The notes under the pieces: generated by a model
The model's database searches: none
Seen by the model: the letters and a program-made list of their open reading frames with translations, nothing else
Told to the model about the DNA's origin: nothing
Shown here: one piece after another, positions 9,942 to 19,127 of the stretch
How positions within the stretch are numbered: the first letter of the stretch is position 1
Layout: every line of letters starts with the position of its first letter
Source: Clostridioides difficile CD160
GTDB taxonomy: Bacteria; Bacillota; Clostridia; Peptostreptococcales; Peptostreptococcaceae
Length of the DNA stretch: 64,000 bases
Direction of reading: 5' to 3'
Assembly: GCF_000449425.2 (NCBI RefSeq)
Contig: NZ_AVHW01000096.1
Span: forward strand, 62,001-126,000
Program-made: the position numbers and the translations under genes

Positions 9942-11855
9942 ATGAAAACATCTAAAAAAGAGCTATTTTTAAATTATATAAAAACGCAACACGATTGGAT
10001 AGATTCATCCACATTAGCTAATTACCTTAATGTATCAACACGTTCGATTAGAAAATATGTAAATGAAATTAACTCCACTGGTGAATTTATACTGTCCTCT
10101 AAAAAAGGATACAAAGTAAATCTTAATAATAATTGTCAAACTAAAATTGATAGTTCAGAAAATACATCACCTGATAATAGGTTAAATTTAATTTTAAAAG
10201 AACTTATAGTTAATAGTAGTGGAATTAATATATTTGATTTAAGTGAAGAATTATTCGTTAGTTCAGCTACCATTGAAAGTGACATAGTTAAAGCTAATAA
10301 ATTTATAGGAAGTTATAATTTAAAGATAAAACAATCAAGATTTTTATTGAAACTGATTGGAAATGAATCTGAAAAACGTAAATTAATGAGTTCCATAATA
10401 TTTAAAGAAACAGGAAGTGATTTTTTAAGTTTATTTGATGTACAAAAAATATATCAAGAATATAATCTAACTAAATTAAAAGAAAACATAATATATATAT
10501 TAAAAAAATACAATTTATTTATAAATGAGTACTCTATAAATAATATACTTCTTCATCTAATGATAACTATAGATAGAATAAAAAAGAATAACTACATAGA
10601 GTCTGTTGAAGTAGTAAACTATATAGACAATAATATAGATGTAAATATTGCAAAAGATATATCAAATTTTTTAGAATCAGAATACAACATAACTTTAACT
10701 AGTACAGAGTTATACTATTTAGTATTTCAGTTAACAAACAAAACCACAGTTTTAAACTATCATAAAATGGATACTAAATCTTTATCAAATTATATAAATG
10801 AACATTTTGTTAATCTAACTAAAAAAATAATTAAAAATGTGTATGATTTATACTTTATAGATTTATCTGATGATGAATTTGTTGTTAAATTTACTCTTCA
10901 TGTAAAAAATTTAATCAGTAGGGCTAAGAATAATCAAATTTTGAGAAATCAAATACCTCAGAAGTTAAAAGATTCCTATCCTCTGATATATGATATATCT
11001 GTTTATATTTGTAATCAGATTCAAATTTTAGAAAACATAGAAATAGATGAAGATGAAATATCTTATATATCTCTACATGTAGGCTCATTTTTTGATAGAC
11101 AAAAACTACTAGAAGATAAAGTTCTTTGTGCATTAATTACTCCAAATTACTATGATTTACAACTAAGAATAGTAAGAGACCTTGAAAAAAGATTTAATGA
11201 ATCTATAGAAGTTATTCAAATTTTTTCAGATATTCATAATCTAGACTTTGATAGCAAAGTAGACATGGTCATCACTACCTTACCAATTAATAATAGATGC
11301 CCCATACCTTTTGTATATATAAATCCTTACCCAAATAGAAAAGATTATGATAATATCCAAAGTAAATTTATTCAAATCAAATATAGAAAAAACATACTTA
11401 CTGTACAAAATCATTTAGAAATGTACTTCAGTGAGTCTTTATTTATGAAAAATATATATTTAGATAGTGCTAAAGATTATATAAAATTTATGGGAAATAT
11501 TCTGCACAAAAATAAATATGTTAAAACTACTTATGTAGATGATGTTCTTATAAGAGAAAACATGTCTTCAACTGCTTTTAATAACAATGTAGCAATTCCT
11601 CATAGCATGAAAATGGATGCTTTAAAAACTGGTGTCTGTTTAATTGTCAATGATAAACCAGTTAAATGGGGTGAGGAAAAAGTACAAATTATAGCCATGA
11701 TACCCATAAATGAAAATGAAAAAGAAAAATTCAATTACATATTCGAAAGCTTTATTGAAATACTGTCTGAGTGGAATAATGTTAAAGAACTTACTAAAGC
11801 AGATAGCTATAGTAGTTTTATGAATAGAATAGCTTATCTTATTCAGAATATCTAA
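9942..11855 (+). CDS. LicR/MtlR-type PRD transcriptional activator
   Basis: A 637-residue PTS-controlled activator. Two N-terminal helix-turn-helix regions (about 1-60 and 75-145) are followed by two PTS regulation domains (about 180-380) and an EIIB-like domain (about 395-480, VDMVITTLP). The end is an EIIA domain of the fructose/mannitol type (about 490-635) with its histidine in VAIPHSMKMD. The EIIB-like part lacks the GxGTS loop seen in many homologues. This architecture is that of LicR, activated when its sugar is present. It is divergent from the cellobiose-type PTS operon, its likely target. SD GCGAGGG precedes the ATG. Confidence 0.88.
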   Translation: MKTSKKELFLNYIKTQHDWIDSSTLANYLNVSTRSIRKYVNEINSTGEFILSSKKGYKVNLNNNCQTKIDSSENTSPDNRLNLILKELIVNSSGINIFDLSEELFVSSATIESDIVKANKFIGSYNLKIKQSRFLLKLIGNESEKRKLMSSIIFKETGSDFLSLFDVQKIYQEYNLTKLKENIIYILKKYNLFINEYSINNILLHLMITIDRIKKNNYIESVEVVNYIDNNIDVNIAKDISNFLESEYNITLTSTELYYLVFQLTNKTTVLNYHKMDTKSLSNYINEHFVNLTKKIIKNVYDLYFIDLSDDEFVVKFTLHVKNLISRAKNNQILRNQIPQKLKDSYPLIYDISVYICNQIQILENIEIDEDEISYISLHVGSFFDRQKLLEDKVLCALITPNYYDLQLRIVRDLEKRFNESIEVIQIFSDIHNLDFDSKVDMVITTLPINNRCPIPFVYINPYPNRKDYDNIQSKFIQIKYRKNILTVQNHLEMYFSESLFMKNIYLDSAKDYIKFMGNILHKNKYVKTTYVDDVLIRENMSSTAFNNNVAIPHSMKMDALKTGVCLIVNDKPVKWGEEKVQIIAMIPINENEKEKFNYIFESFIEILSEWNNVKELTKADSYSSFMNRIAYLIQNI

Positions 11856-11901
11856 ATACATGTATTTACAATATATATTGTTAAAACTATTAATACAAAA
11901 T

Positions 11902-11952
11902 AAAAAAGCTATTACACTAAAAGTCTAAATTTCTACGTGATAGCTTTTTTTT
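11902..11952. terminator. terminator shared by the activator and glycerate kinase genes
   Basis: Arms AAAAAAGCTATTAC and its near-complement (11904-11917 and 11935-11950) with one mismatch sit between convergent genes. T-runs follow on both strands, so it can end both transcripts. Confidence 0.75.
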
Positions 11953-12007
11953 CATAATAGCTTTCTTCTTTAATTAATATATCTTATTTTTATTACTTAT
12001 TTCATAG

Positions 12008-13147
12008 TTATTGTACACTAGTTATAAGATTAAATATTTGTATTGTTGTGGCAGTCATATTATCAATGGCAGTTTCTTTATCCATTGCTTCTTCTATTGT
12101 CATAGCCCTATTTACTATAGAAAAATAAGCATCTATCCCCTCTTCATTACACTTAACTGCATCTTCTGTTGTCGCTCCAGCTAAACCTATTACTTTTGCA
12201 CCATATTTTTTAGCTAATTTTGCAACTCCTATTGGTGCCTTTCCCATAGCAGTTTGATTATCCAATCTACCTTCTCCCGTTATAACAAAATCTACACCTT
12301 TTAATTCTTCCTCTAATTTAATCTCTTCTAATATTATTTTTATTCCAGATTCTAACTTTGAATTTAAAAATGCTAAAAACGCAAAACCCAGCCCTCCTGC
12401 TGCTCCTACCCCTTCCACATTTGCTATATCTTTGTCTAAGTCATTTTTGACTACATTAGCAAAGTTTCTAAGCCCATTATCTAACTCTTCAATTATTTCT
12501 GCTGTTGCACCTTTTTGAGAGCCATATATATGTACAGCTCCATTTTTCCCAAACAGTGGATTGTTTACATCACAAGCTATTTTAAAATTACATTCATCTA
12601 GTACTTTTAATCTATTATCTATTTTTATATGTCTTATTTCATTTAAAACTTTTCCACCTAATCCTACTAGTTTGTTATTTTCATCATAAAACTCAAATCC
12701 TAAGGCTTGAAGCATACCTACTCCAGCATCATTGGTGGCACTTCCTCCTAAACCTACTATAAAGTTTCTACATCCCTTATTTATTGCTTCCTTTATTATT
12801 TCTCCAACACCATAAGTTGTAGTGTATAAAGGATTTCTAAGTTCAATTGGAACCAATGTCAGTCCTGATGCTTGAGCTATTTCTATTATTGCTGTATTTG
12901 TCTCTTTTAATAATCCATATGTTGCATTTACTTTTTTAACTATTGGACCAGTAACTTCTATGATTTCTTTTTCACCATTCATTCCTTGAACTAAAGCATC
13001 TACTGTTCCTTCTCCACCATCTGCAAGTGGTAATATCTTTACTTCTGCATCTTTTTTAACTTTTAATATTCCTTTTTTTATTGCATTCGCTGCCTCTATT
13101 GAAGATAAGCTTCCTTTCAAGGAATCTATAGAGATTAATATTTTCAT
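12008..13147 (-). CDS. glxK: glycerate kinase
   Basis: A 379-residue type I glycerate 2-kinase family protein that phosphorylates D-glycerate to feed lower glycolysis. The N-terminus MKILISIDSLKGSLSS, the LPLADGGEGTVDALV segment, the GLGGSATNDAGVGML glycine loop near residue 133 and ITGEGRLDNQTAMGKAP near 290 are diagnostic. AAGGAG precedes the start. It is a single-gene unit: its 3' side is the shared terminator and the gene on its 5' side has its own terminator. No glycerate transporter is adjacent. Confidence 0.93.
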   Translation of the reverse strand: MKILISIDSLKGSLSSIEAANAIKKGILKVKKDAEVKILPLADGGEGTVDALVQGMNGEKEIIEVTGPIVKKVNATYGLLKETNTAIIEIAQASGLTLVPIELRNPLYTTTYGVGEIIKEAINKGCRNFIVGLGGSATNDAGVGMLQALGFEFYDENNKLVGLGGKVLNEIRHIKIDNRLKVLDECNFKIACDVNNPLFGKNGAVHIYGSQKGATAEIIEELDNGLRNFANVVKNDLDKDIANVEGVGAAGGLGFAFLAFLNSKLESGIKIILEEIKLEEELKGVDFVITGEGRLDNQTAMGKAPIGVAKLAKKYGAKVIGLAGATTEDAVKCNEEGIDAYFSIVNRAMTIEEAMDKETAIDNMTATTIQIFNLITSVQ

Positions 13148-13371
13148 ATTTATCTACTCCTTATTTTATTATAAGAATAATTTCATTTTTATTTTATACC
13201 CTACATCTTTCTTTGTATATAACATATACTATTTATCTTATTTTTATTTTGTAAAAATACAAATATATATTAAATAGATTTTCGTTTGTAGAACTATTTA
13301 CGTAATTATTATCATACATGTTTCTCTTTATACACCCAAATTGGTTATAGCAAGCCTTCACTTCCATCATA

Positions 13372-13402
13372 TAAAAAAAGTATTACCGTTTTTTCGGTAA
13401 TA
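13372..13402 (-). terminator. terminator after the M20 hydrolase gene
   Basis: A 9-bp GC-containing stem (GTATTACCG/CGGTAATAC) is followed on the minus strand by seven Ts. It ends the riboswitch-controlled transporter-hydrolase transcript. Confidence 0.85.
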
Positions 13403-13428
13403 CCTCTTTATCTTATTTTCAATTTAAA

Positions 13429-14616
13429 TTAATTTAAGTGATTTTTCTTAATCTCATCAAGTAGTCCATCTTCTAAATAAATCTCCAATGCACATCCCAC
13501 CATTGCTTTTACTGATTTATGAAGTTTATCATAAGCTTCCTCAGAATTTGCATAATTTAGAAACTCTTTTTCATGAACATATACCATTGGATTTATATCT
13601 AAAGCTATTTCTGTATACATAGTAGGACAAACTTGACTTACATTACCTATATCTGTAGAACCTACTGGCCCATCTTTCCCTTCTAGTATATCTGTTATAC
13701 CTGCTTCAATTAAATTGTTTTTTGTTATCCTTTGAAGTACTTTATTGTTTATTATATTGTCAAAAGAATTTTCAAAATATCTATAAGAAAGTTTAGCTCC
13801 TGTCATTAACTCTGCTCCTTTTGCACAGTTTATAACCTTTTTAGTTACTTCATCTAAATAACTTCTTTCAGCAGCTCTTACAAAAAACTTACAAGCTGCT
13901 TTTTCTGGAACTATATTTGGGGCTTCTCCTCCATTTGAAACTATACCATGTATTCTAACATCTGATTTTACATGTTGTCTTAAAGCGTTTATTCCAGCAA
14001 AAGTAAGTTGCACTGCATCCAATGCATTAACTCCCATATGAGGATGACTAGCTGCATGTGCTGATACCCCTTCAAAACTAAACTCTAATGAATCTATTGC
14101 CAAAGCCTTGCAGTTTATATTATTGAACGCTTCTATATGCATCTGATAGCTTACATCAACATCGTCAAAAGCTCCTGCTTTAACTAAGTCACATTTTCCT
14201 CCTGTTGTTTCTTCAGCTGGTGTCCCTATTAATACAATTTTTCCTTTAAAATGTTCTTTTAACTTACTTAATACTATACAGGCTCCTAGTGTAGATGCCG
14301 CAATCCAGTTGTGTCCACAAGCATGACCTGGCTCTTTATCTTCTCCATATCCAGGAAGTGCATCATACTCAGCTAAAAATGCTATAGTAGGACCATCACT
14401 ATCTCCTAATTCTGCTCTAAAAGCAGTATCCATATTGCAGTACGGATAAGTTGTATCAAATCCATATTCCTTCATTTTCTCTACTAAGTACTTTGATGAT
14501 ATATATTCTTCTTCGCCTAGTTCTGGGTTATTGAATATAAAATCACATACTTCTTCAATTTCTTTTCCAAGTTCATTCTCTATCTCATAGGCTCTTTTCT
14601 TTACACTCTCTATCAT
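13429..14616 (-). CDS. M20-family amidohydrolase
   Basis: A 395-residue cytoplasmic metallohydrolase of the M20D/AbgB-like aminoacylase group that cleaves N-acyl or peptide bonds. Metal-site motifs are visible: HACGHNW near residue 97, GTPAEETTGGK near 132 and QMHIEAF near 157. The dimerisation domain contains SAHAASHPHMGVNALD. ATAGGAGG precedes the ATG. It follows the YfcC transporter by 13 bases on the same transcript and so lies under the lysine riboswitch. This suggests an imported lysine-containing or N-acylated lysine compound as substrate, but nothing in the sequence names it. Confidence 0.88.
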   Translation of the reverse strand: MIESVKKRAYEIENELGKEIEEVCDFIFNNPELGEEEYISSKYLVEKMKEYGFDTTYPYCNMDTAFRAELGDSDGPTIAFLAEYDALPGYGEDKEPGHACGHNWIAASTLGACIVLSKLKEHFKGKIVLIGTPAEETTGGKCDLVKAGAFDDVDVSYQMHIEAFNNINCKALAIDSLEFSFEGVSAHAASHPHMGVNALDAVQLTFAGINALRQHVKSDVRIHGIVSNGGEAPNIVPEKAACKFFVRAAERSYLDEVTKKVINCAKGAELMTGAKLSYRYFENSFDNIINNKVLQRITKNNLIEAGITDILEGKDGPVGSTDIGNVSQVCPTMYTEIALDINPMVYVHEKEFLNYANSEEAYDKLHKSVKAMVGCALEIYLEDGLLDEIKKNHLN

Positions 14617-14629
14617 AACTTACCTCCTA

Positions 14630-16021
14630 TTAGAATCCTAGATATAATCCTATTGTCAAGAATACCATTACAAGAATTGTTAATACTACCATTAGAGGAA
14701 CTACGAATCTAACCCACTTTGACCAAGGAATATTAGCTACTGCTAGTGCTCCCATTAAAACACCTGATGTAGGTGTTATTAGGTTAGTTACACCTATACC
14801 AAATTGATAAGCTGTAACTATCATTTGTCTAGATACATCAACTAAGTCTCCAAGTGGTGCAAGTACAGGTATTGTAAGTGATGCAAGTCCTGATGCTGAT
14901 GGTATTAAAAATGCTATTAAACCTTCTATCAAGAAAGTTAAATTTATAAATATAGTTTTTGGTAGTCCATTTAATAAATTTGCTGCAGAATTTAAAATTG
15001 TATCTATTATAAATCCATTTTCTGCTATTATTACGATTCCACGTGCAAATGCTATACATAACCCAGCTGTCATTAAATCTCCTGCTCCACTTATAAATGA
15101 ATTAACTATTTCATCTTGTTTAAGCCCTGACGCTATTCCTGATATTATACCTATTGCTGTAAATATCATTGCAATCTCAGTTATATACCATCCTAACCTT
15201 AAAACTCCAAATATCATAATTGCCATACCTATTACGAAAATTGCTATTACCATGGCTTCTCTTTTTGTAAATTCTTTTATGTTTGTATCAGTATTAGTCA
15301 TTGATTCTTGATTTAGTGATATATCGTGTACTAAAGACTTTTTAGGGTCTTTTTTAACTCTATTGGCATACATCATAACAAATCCTATAGATATAGCCAT
15401 ATATATTATAAACATAACAACTCTAAACTCTATTCCAGAACCTGGTGTTATTTGTGACAATGCCTGTGCTATTCCTACAGAGAAAGGATTAGTAGTTGCC
15501 GCTCCAAATCCAGCTGTTGCTCCTATAAACACTGTTGCCACCGCAGTTAATGAATCATATCCCATGCTGGTCATAAGTGGAATAAATATCATATAAAAAG
15601 GTAATGTTTCTTCACTCATTCCAAAAGTTGTACCACCAAGACCAAACAAAATCATTGATATAGGTATTATTAAAAATTGAAACTTCTTCATTTTATTTAC
15701 AGTGTGTGCTATAATGGCTTCTATTGCACCTGTTTTGTTAACTATTCCAAAAGCTCCTCCAACTATCAAAACAAATCCAACTACTTCAGCTGCATCTATA
15801 AATCCCTTTATAGGAGCTGAAAATACATCAGTAACACCTTGTGGATTTGATGGTGCTTTTTCATAAGTTCCAGCTACAACAACTGACCTTCCATCTATAT
15901 CTACCCTTTCAAAATTTCCACTTGGTACTATCCAAGTAAGAACTGCCATTACCACTATTAATAAGAATATTATAGTAAGTGTCTGTGGCATACTAAACCT
16001 CTTCTTTTTTAAACTGCTCAT
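14630..16021 (-). CDS. YfcC-family (DcuC/ArcD-like) membrane transporter
   Basis: A 463-residue transporter with about eleven membrane segments, belonging to the YfcC group of the C4-dicarboxylate/basic amino acid carrier superfamily. Family patterns include the N-terminal WIVPSGNFE, a glycine-rich pore region (GGTTFGMSEETLPFY) and the C-terminal PSASGLASLTIPVLAPLGD. GGGGAGATTACAA places the start at 16021, not at the GTG 15 bases earlier. The leader carries a lysine riboswitch and terminator, so expression should rise when lysine is scarce. That points to uptake of lysine or a lysine-containing compound, later processed by the downstream M20 enzyme. Substrate is inferred. Confidence 0.88.
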   Translation of the reverse strand: MSSLKKKRFSMPQTLTIIFLLIVVMAVLTWIVPSGNFERVDIDGRSVVVAGTYEKAPSNPQGVTDVFSAPIKGFIDAAEVVGFVLIVGGAFGIVNKTGAIEAIIAHTVNKMKKFQFLIIPISMILFGLGGTTFGMSEETLPFYMIFIPLMTSMGYDSLTAVATVFIGATAGFGAATTNPFSVGIAQALSQITPGSGIEFRVVMFIIYMAISIGFVMMYANRVKKDPKKSLVHDISLNQESMTNTDTNIKEFTKREAMVIAIFVIGMAIMIFGVLRLGWYITEIAMIFTAIGIISGIASGLKQDEIVNSFISGAGDLMTAGLCIAFARGIVIIAENGFIIDTILNSAANLLNGLPKTIFINLTFLIEGLIAFLIPSASGLASLTIPVLAPLGDLVDVSRQMIVTAYQFGIGVTNLITPTSGVLMGALAVANIPWSKWVRFVVPLMVVLTILVMVFLTIGLYLGF

Positions 16022-16095
16022 TTGTAATCTCCCCACTTTTTAAATTAAAATATTTTATTATTGCATCCCTTTTCTATCCTATTTTGCATAGATGT

Positions 16096-16125
16096 AAAAA
16101 AGCTCAACATGGATACATGTTGAGC
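16096..16125 (-). terminator. regulatory terminator of the lysine riboswitch
   Basis: A perfect 10-bp stem (GCTCAACATG/CATGTTGAGC) with a 4-base loop is followed on the minus strand by six Ts. It lies between the aptamer and the transporter start, as expected for a transcription-off lysine switch. Confidence 0.9.
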
Positions 16126-16170
16126 TAAATGTGCTAAATACAACATACCTACATCTTCCCTTTATCTTAT

Positions 16171-16349
16171 CTAAGATAGCTCTCCATCAAAATTCGGGCT
16201 GATTTTGATGACAGTACTGTACTTATTAAATACAGTCCCAGCACTAGCTTTGGACACTAGCACTTCGGCACTTACTCCTTTTATATTGCTTCATTGGTTT
16301 CCGACCTCTTCAATATTAATCTTAGTAAATGCAACCTCTACCTCAATCT
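16171..16349 (-). ncRNA. lysine riboswitch (L-box) aptamer
   Basis: The minus strand carries the conserved L-box blocks in order: GAGGTAGAGGTTGCA at the 5' side of P1, GGAGTAAGTGCCGAAGT in the middle, CTGGGACTG, then GTACTGTCATC and GGAGAGCTATCTTAG closing P1. These match the lysC leader class, where GATAGAGGTGCGA, CGCCGAAG, GGCTGTCA and GGGCTATCTC occupy the same places. It is followed by a terminator and controls a YfcC transporter and an M20 hydrolase. Identification is by recalled consensus; a covariance search would settle it. Confidence 0.9.
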
Positions 16350-16469
16350 TTTTATTAGATGAGGTAATGCTTATTAAATTTTATTTATTGTAAATAATTG
16401 TAGCATAATATGTCGAGATTGTAAATATTTTCAATATAATAATACTTACATTTAATGACATTGACAAGT

Positions 16470-17288
16470 TTAATTTATACTATTCCAGTATATAATTATA
16501 ACTTTAGTTTTATGTTTAAAAATATATTTATCTTCTCTTTTTTCTATATTATCTATATATTTATCTACCACTTCACCAAAATTAATCTTTTTATTTAATT
16601 CAGTTTCCATTTTAAGATGTATATCTTCTATGCTATCAAATTCAATTTCATTTTCTACATCAATAAACTTTGTGTCTGCACATATATTCAAAGAATGTAG
16701 TATATTTGGAATATATATATAATCTGGGCAGGTTCTATCTTTCTCCCCTAAATCAATATACAAGTCATTGAATAATGGCTTTTGAATAGTCCTTACTATA
16801 ATTACTTTTTCTTTAGCCAACTTATTCATTTTATTCAAGGCATCTTTAATATTCCAAATTCTATAAAGTGAATTCACAGATAAAATGTAGTCACTGCACT
16901 CAATATTGACATCTTCCCACTTACCTTGTACTGTGTTTATATTAGTTATATTATGTTCCCTAATCTTTTGTCCAAGTACATCAAGCATATCCCTTGAAAA
17001 ATCATTAGCAGTTACGACCTTGCATTTTTTAGAAAGTGGTATAGTAAATTTACCTGTACCTGCACCAATTTCTATAAGATTTTTTCCTTCATCTATTAAT
17101 TTATCAATAAAATCAAATACTTCTTTTGAATAATCATAGAGTGTTGGATTATCATCATACTTATGAGATAATTTTTTAAAAAATAGTCTTTCCACCTCAT
17201 CATCAAATGCTCTTTCCTTTGCATATCCTTCTTTATTTTCAATATACTCATGCCATTTTTTTTCGAAATCTATATCTTTATAATACAT
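16470..17288 (-). CDS. class I SAM-dependent methyltransferase
   Basis: A 272-residue soluble protein with a Rossmann methyltransferase fold. The SAM-binding motif I is LIEIGAGTGKFTIPLSKKC near residue 95, followed by VTANDFSRDMLDVL (acidic loop) and WEDVNIECSDYILSVNSLYRIW (motif IV region). The substrate cannot be read from sequence. AGGAAG lies before the ATG. It sits 126 bases downstream of the last ABC transporter gene on the same strand with no clear terminator between, so it may belong to the cobalamin-riboswitch transcript. A role in processing the imported ligand is possible but unproven. Confidence 0.82.
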   Translation of the reverse strand: MYYKDIDFEKKWHEYIENKEGYAKERAFDDEVERLFFKKLSHKYDDNPTLYDYSKEVFDFIDKLIDEGKNLIEIGAGTGKFTIPLSKKCKVVTANDFSRDMLDVLGQKIREHNITNINTVQGKWEDVNIECSDYILSVNSLYRIWNIKDALNKMNKLAKEKVIIVRTIQKPLFNDLYIDLGEKDRTCPDYIYIPNILHSLNICADTKFIDVENEIEFDSIEDIHLKMETELNKKINFGEVVDKYIDNIEKREDKYIFKHKTKVIIIYWNSIN

Positions 17289-17414
17289 GATTAATCTTCC
17301 TTTCTAAAAATGTTAAGGTTGAGACTTATCATTTTCCATAATCAAAGTAAACCACTTTTACTAAATTAATGCTATATTAATTAAGTGCTTAACTAAATAA
17401 TTGATTACTCTGCT

Positions 17415-18179
17415 CTAAAAATTAATAAAATTCTCAATAAGCTCTTTAGTGTAAGTATGCTTTGCACTTTTATATAATTCTTTGGAACCTATAATTTCAA
17501 CTATCTTACCATTTAACATAACTGCAATTTCATCACTAAATTCCTTTACTAAGTCTATATCATGAGATATAAATAAATAGGTTATATTAAATTGTTTTTG
17601 AGCTTTTTTCAGAACTTGTACAACTTGAGCTTGTACAGATACATCTAACATTGATGTAGGCTCATCCAATATTATAAATTTAGGCTTTAATAAAAGGACT
17701 CTGGCTAAAGCAACTCTTTGTATTTGTCCTCCACTGACTTGATATGGGTATCTAGTTAAGATTTCCTCGCTGATTCCAACAAAACTTAAATATTCCTTTA
17801 TATATTCTGTTGATTTATTCTTCTCATAGATTTTATGAATCTTTAATGGTTCTACAAGGCTATCATATATAGTTTTCTTAGGGCTTAGAGCTGAATCTGG
17901 ATGTTGAAATATTACTTGCATCTCTTTTCTTAAATTCCTCATCTGAGAAAAATTATAATTACTTATATTTCTACCATTAAAATAAATTTTACCTCCATCA
18001 GATTTAACAAGTCTTAAAATAAGCCTTGATAAAGTTGATTTTCCACATCCGCTTTCTCCTACAAGACCCAAGGTTTTTCCTTCTTCTATTTCAAATGATA
18101 CATCATCTACTGCCTTAACTATTTTCTTATTAATTATTCCGCTCCTAAACTCCTTATAAAGATTACAAACTTTTATCAT
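17415..18179 (-). CDS. peptide/nickel-type ABC transporter ATPase (DppF/NikE-like)
   Basis: A 254-residue ATPase of the Opp/Dpp/Nik class. Visible motifs are Walker A GLVGESGCGKSTLSR near residue 38, the ABC signature VSGGQIQRVALARVL, Walker B LLKPKFIILDEPTSMLD, and the switch His in LFISHDID. GAGGTG precedes the start. It overlaps the previous ATPase gene by 17 bases, as is common for translationally coupled pairs. It lacks the C-terminal zinc-finger-like oligopeptide extension present in its partner. Part of a five-gene importer behind a cobalamin riboswitch. Confidence 0.93.
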   Translation of the reverse strand: MIKVCNLYKEFRSGIINKKIVKAVDDVSFEIEEGKTLGLVGESGCGKSTLSRLILRLVKSDGGKIYFNGRNISNYNFSQMRNLRKEMQVIFQHPDSALSPKKTIYDSLVEPLKIHKIYEKNKSTEYIKEYLSFVGISEEILTRYPYQVSGGQIQRVALARVLLLKPKFIILDEPTSMLDVSVQAQVVQVLKKAQKQFNITYLFISHDIDLVKEFSDEIAVMLNGKIVEIIGSKELYKSAKHTYTKELIENFINF

Positions 18180-19113
18180 AAATAAAACACCTCACCTTTG
18201 AGCCATTTACATCAAATAGCACTGGCTCATAATCAGAACATGATTTTTTTGCAACTTTACATCTTGGAAAAAATCTACATCCTTTTGGTAAGTTTGTTAG
18301 ACTTGGTGCTATCCCATCAATAGGCATTAATTTTTTATTTGGCTGTGAATCAATTAGACCTTTTGTATAAGGATGTAAAGGGTTATTAAATACACTATCT
18401 TTAGAACCCCTTTCTATGATTTTCCCTGCATACATAACCATAACTTCATCACAAAGTTTTTTGGCTAACATTAAATCATGAGTTATAAGTATCATGCTAA
18501 CACCCATATTACTTCTTAAATCACAAAATACCTCGTATACTTGTTTTCTTATTATTGCATCTAGCCCTTTAGTTGGTTCATCTGCAATTATCCAGTTTGG
18601 GTTTAGTGCTGTCCCTATAGCTGCCAATACTCTTTGGCTCATTCCTCCACTTAGTTGGAAACCATAAGAATTGTAAATTAAATCAGTATTTGAAAATGAA
18701 AATTTTCTTAATATATCTAAGATCTTACTCTTACATGAGCTCTTTTTTTCTTTTGCATGATAATAGAAAAGTTCATTAATATGACTTCCTATCTTTAATA
18801 TAGGATTGAAAGAACTCGACGGATTTTGTGGTATTAATGCTATCTTTTTTCCTCTAATTTCTCTGAGTTCTTTTTCCTTAAGTTTTAATAAATCTTTGTC
18901 TTCATATAAAATGCTGCCTGAGACAATTGAATTATTGGATACAAGGTTTAAAATTCCCAATCCTAGTACTGATTTTCCACTACCAGTTTCTCCAATAATT
19001 CCTGTAATTTTACCACTTTGAAAAGTTACAGATACTTCGTCTACAGCTCTCACTTTTCCTTCTTTAGTATTAAAATAAATTTTTAAATCTTTTATATTTA
19101 TATCTCTGCTCAT
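18163..19113 (-). CDS. peptide/nickel-type ABC transporter ATPase (DppD/NikD-like)
   Basis: A 316-residue ATPase partner. Walker A is GIIGETGSGKSVLGL near residue 39, the signature LSGGMSQRVLAAIG, Walker B WIIADEPTKGLD and the switch LITHDLMLAK. The C-terminus carries the Opp/Dpp cysteine region (GCRFFPRCKVAKKSC) seen in this subfamily, which can bind an iron-sulfur cluster or metal in some members. It energises import through the two permeases just upstream on the transcript. Confidence 0.93.
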   Translation of the reverse strand: MSRDINIKDLKIYFNTKEGKVRAVDEVSVTFQSGKITGIIGETGSGKSVLGLGILNLVSNNSIVSGSILYEDKDLLKLKEKELREIRGKKIALIPQNPSSSFNPILKIGSHINELFYYHAKEKKSSCKSKILDILRKFSFSNTDLIYNSYGFQLSGGMSQRVLAAIGTALNPNWIIADEPTKGLDAIIRKQVYEVFCDLRSNMGVSMILITHDLMLAKKLCDEVMVMYAGKIIERGSKDSVFNNPLHPYTKGLIDSQPNKKLMPIDGIAPSLTNLPKGCRFFPRCKVAKKSCSDYEPVLFDVNGSKVRCFIYDKSL

Positions 19114-19127
19114 ATTTTTGATTCCTT

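Noticed and set aside
16205-16393. Small plus-strand reading frame
   Set aside because: It lies on the complement of the lysine riboswitch and has no ribosome-binding site or family features.
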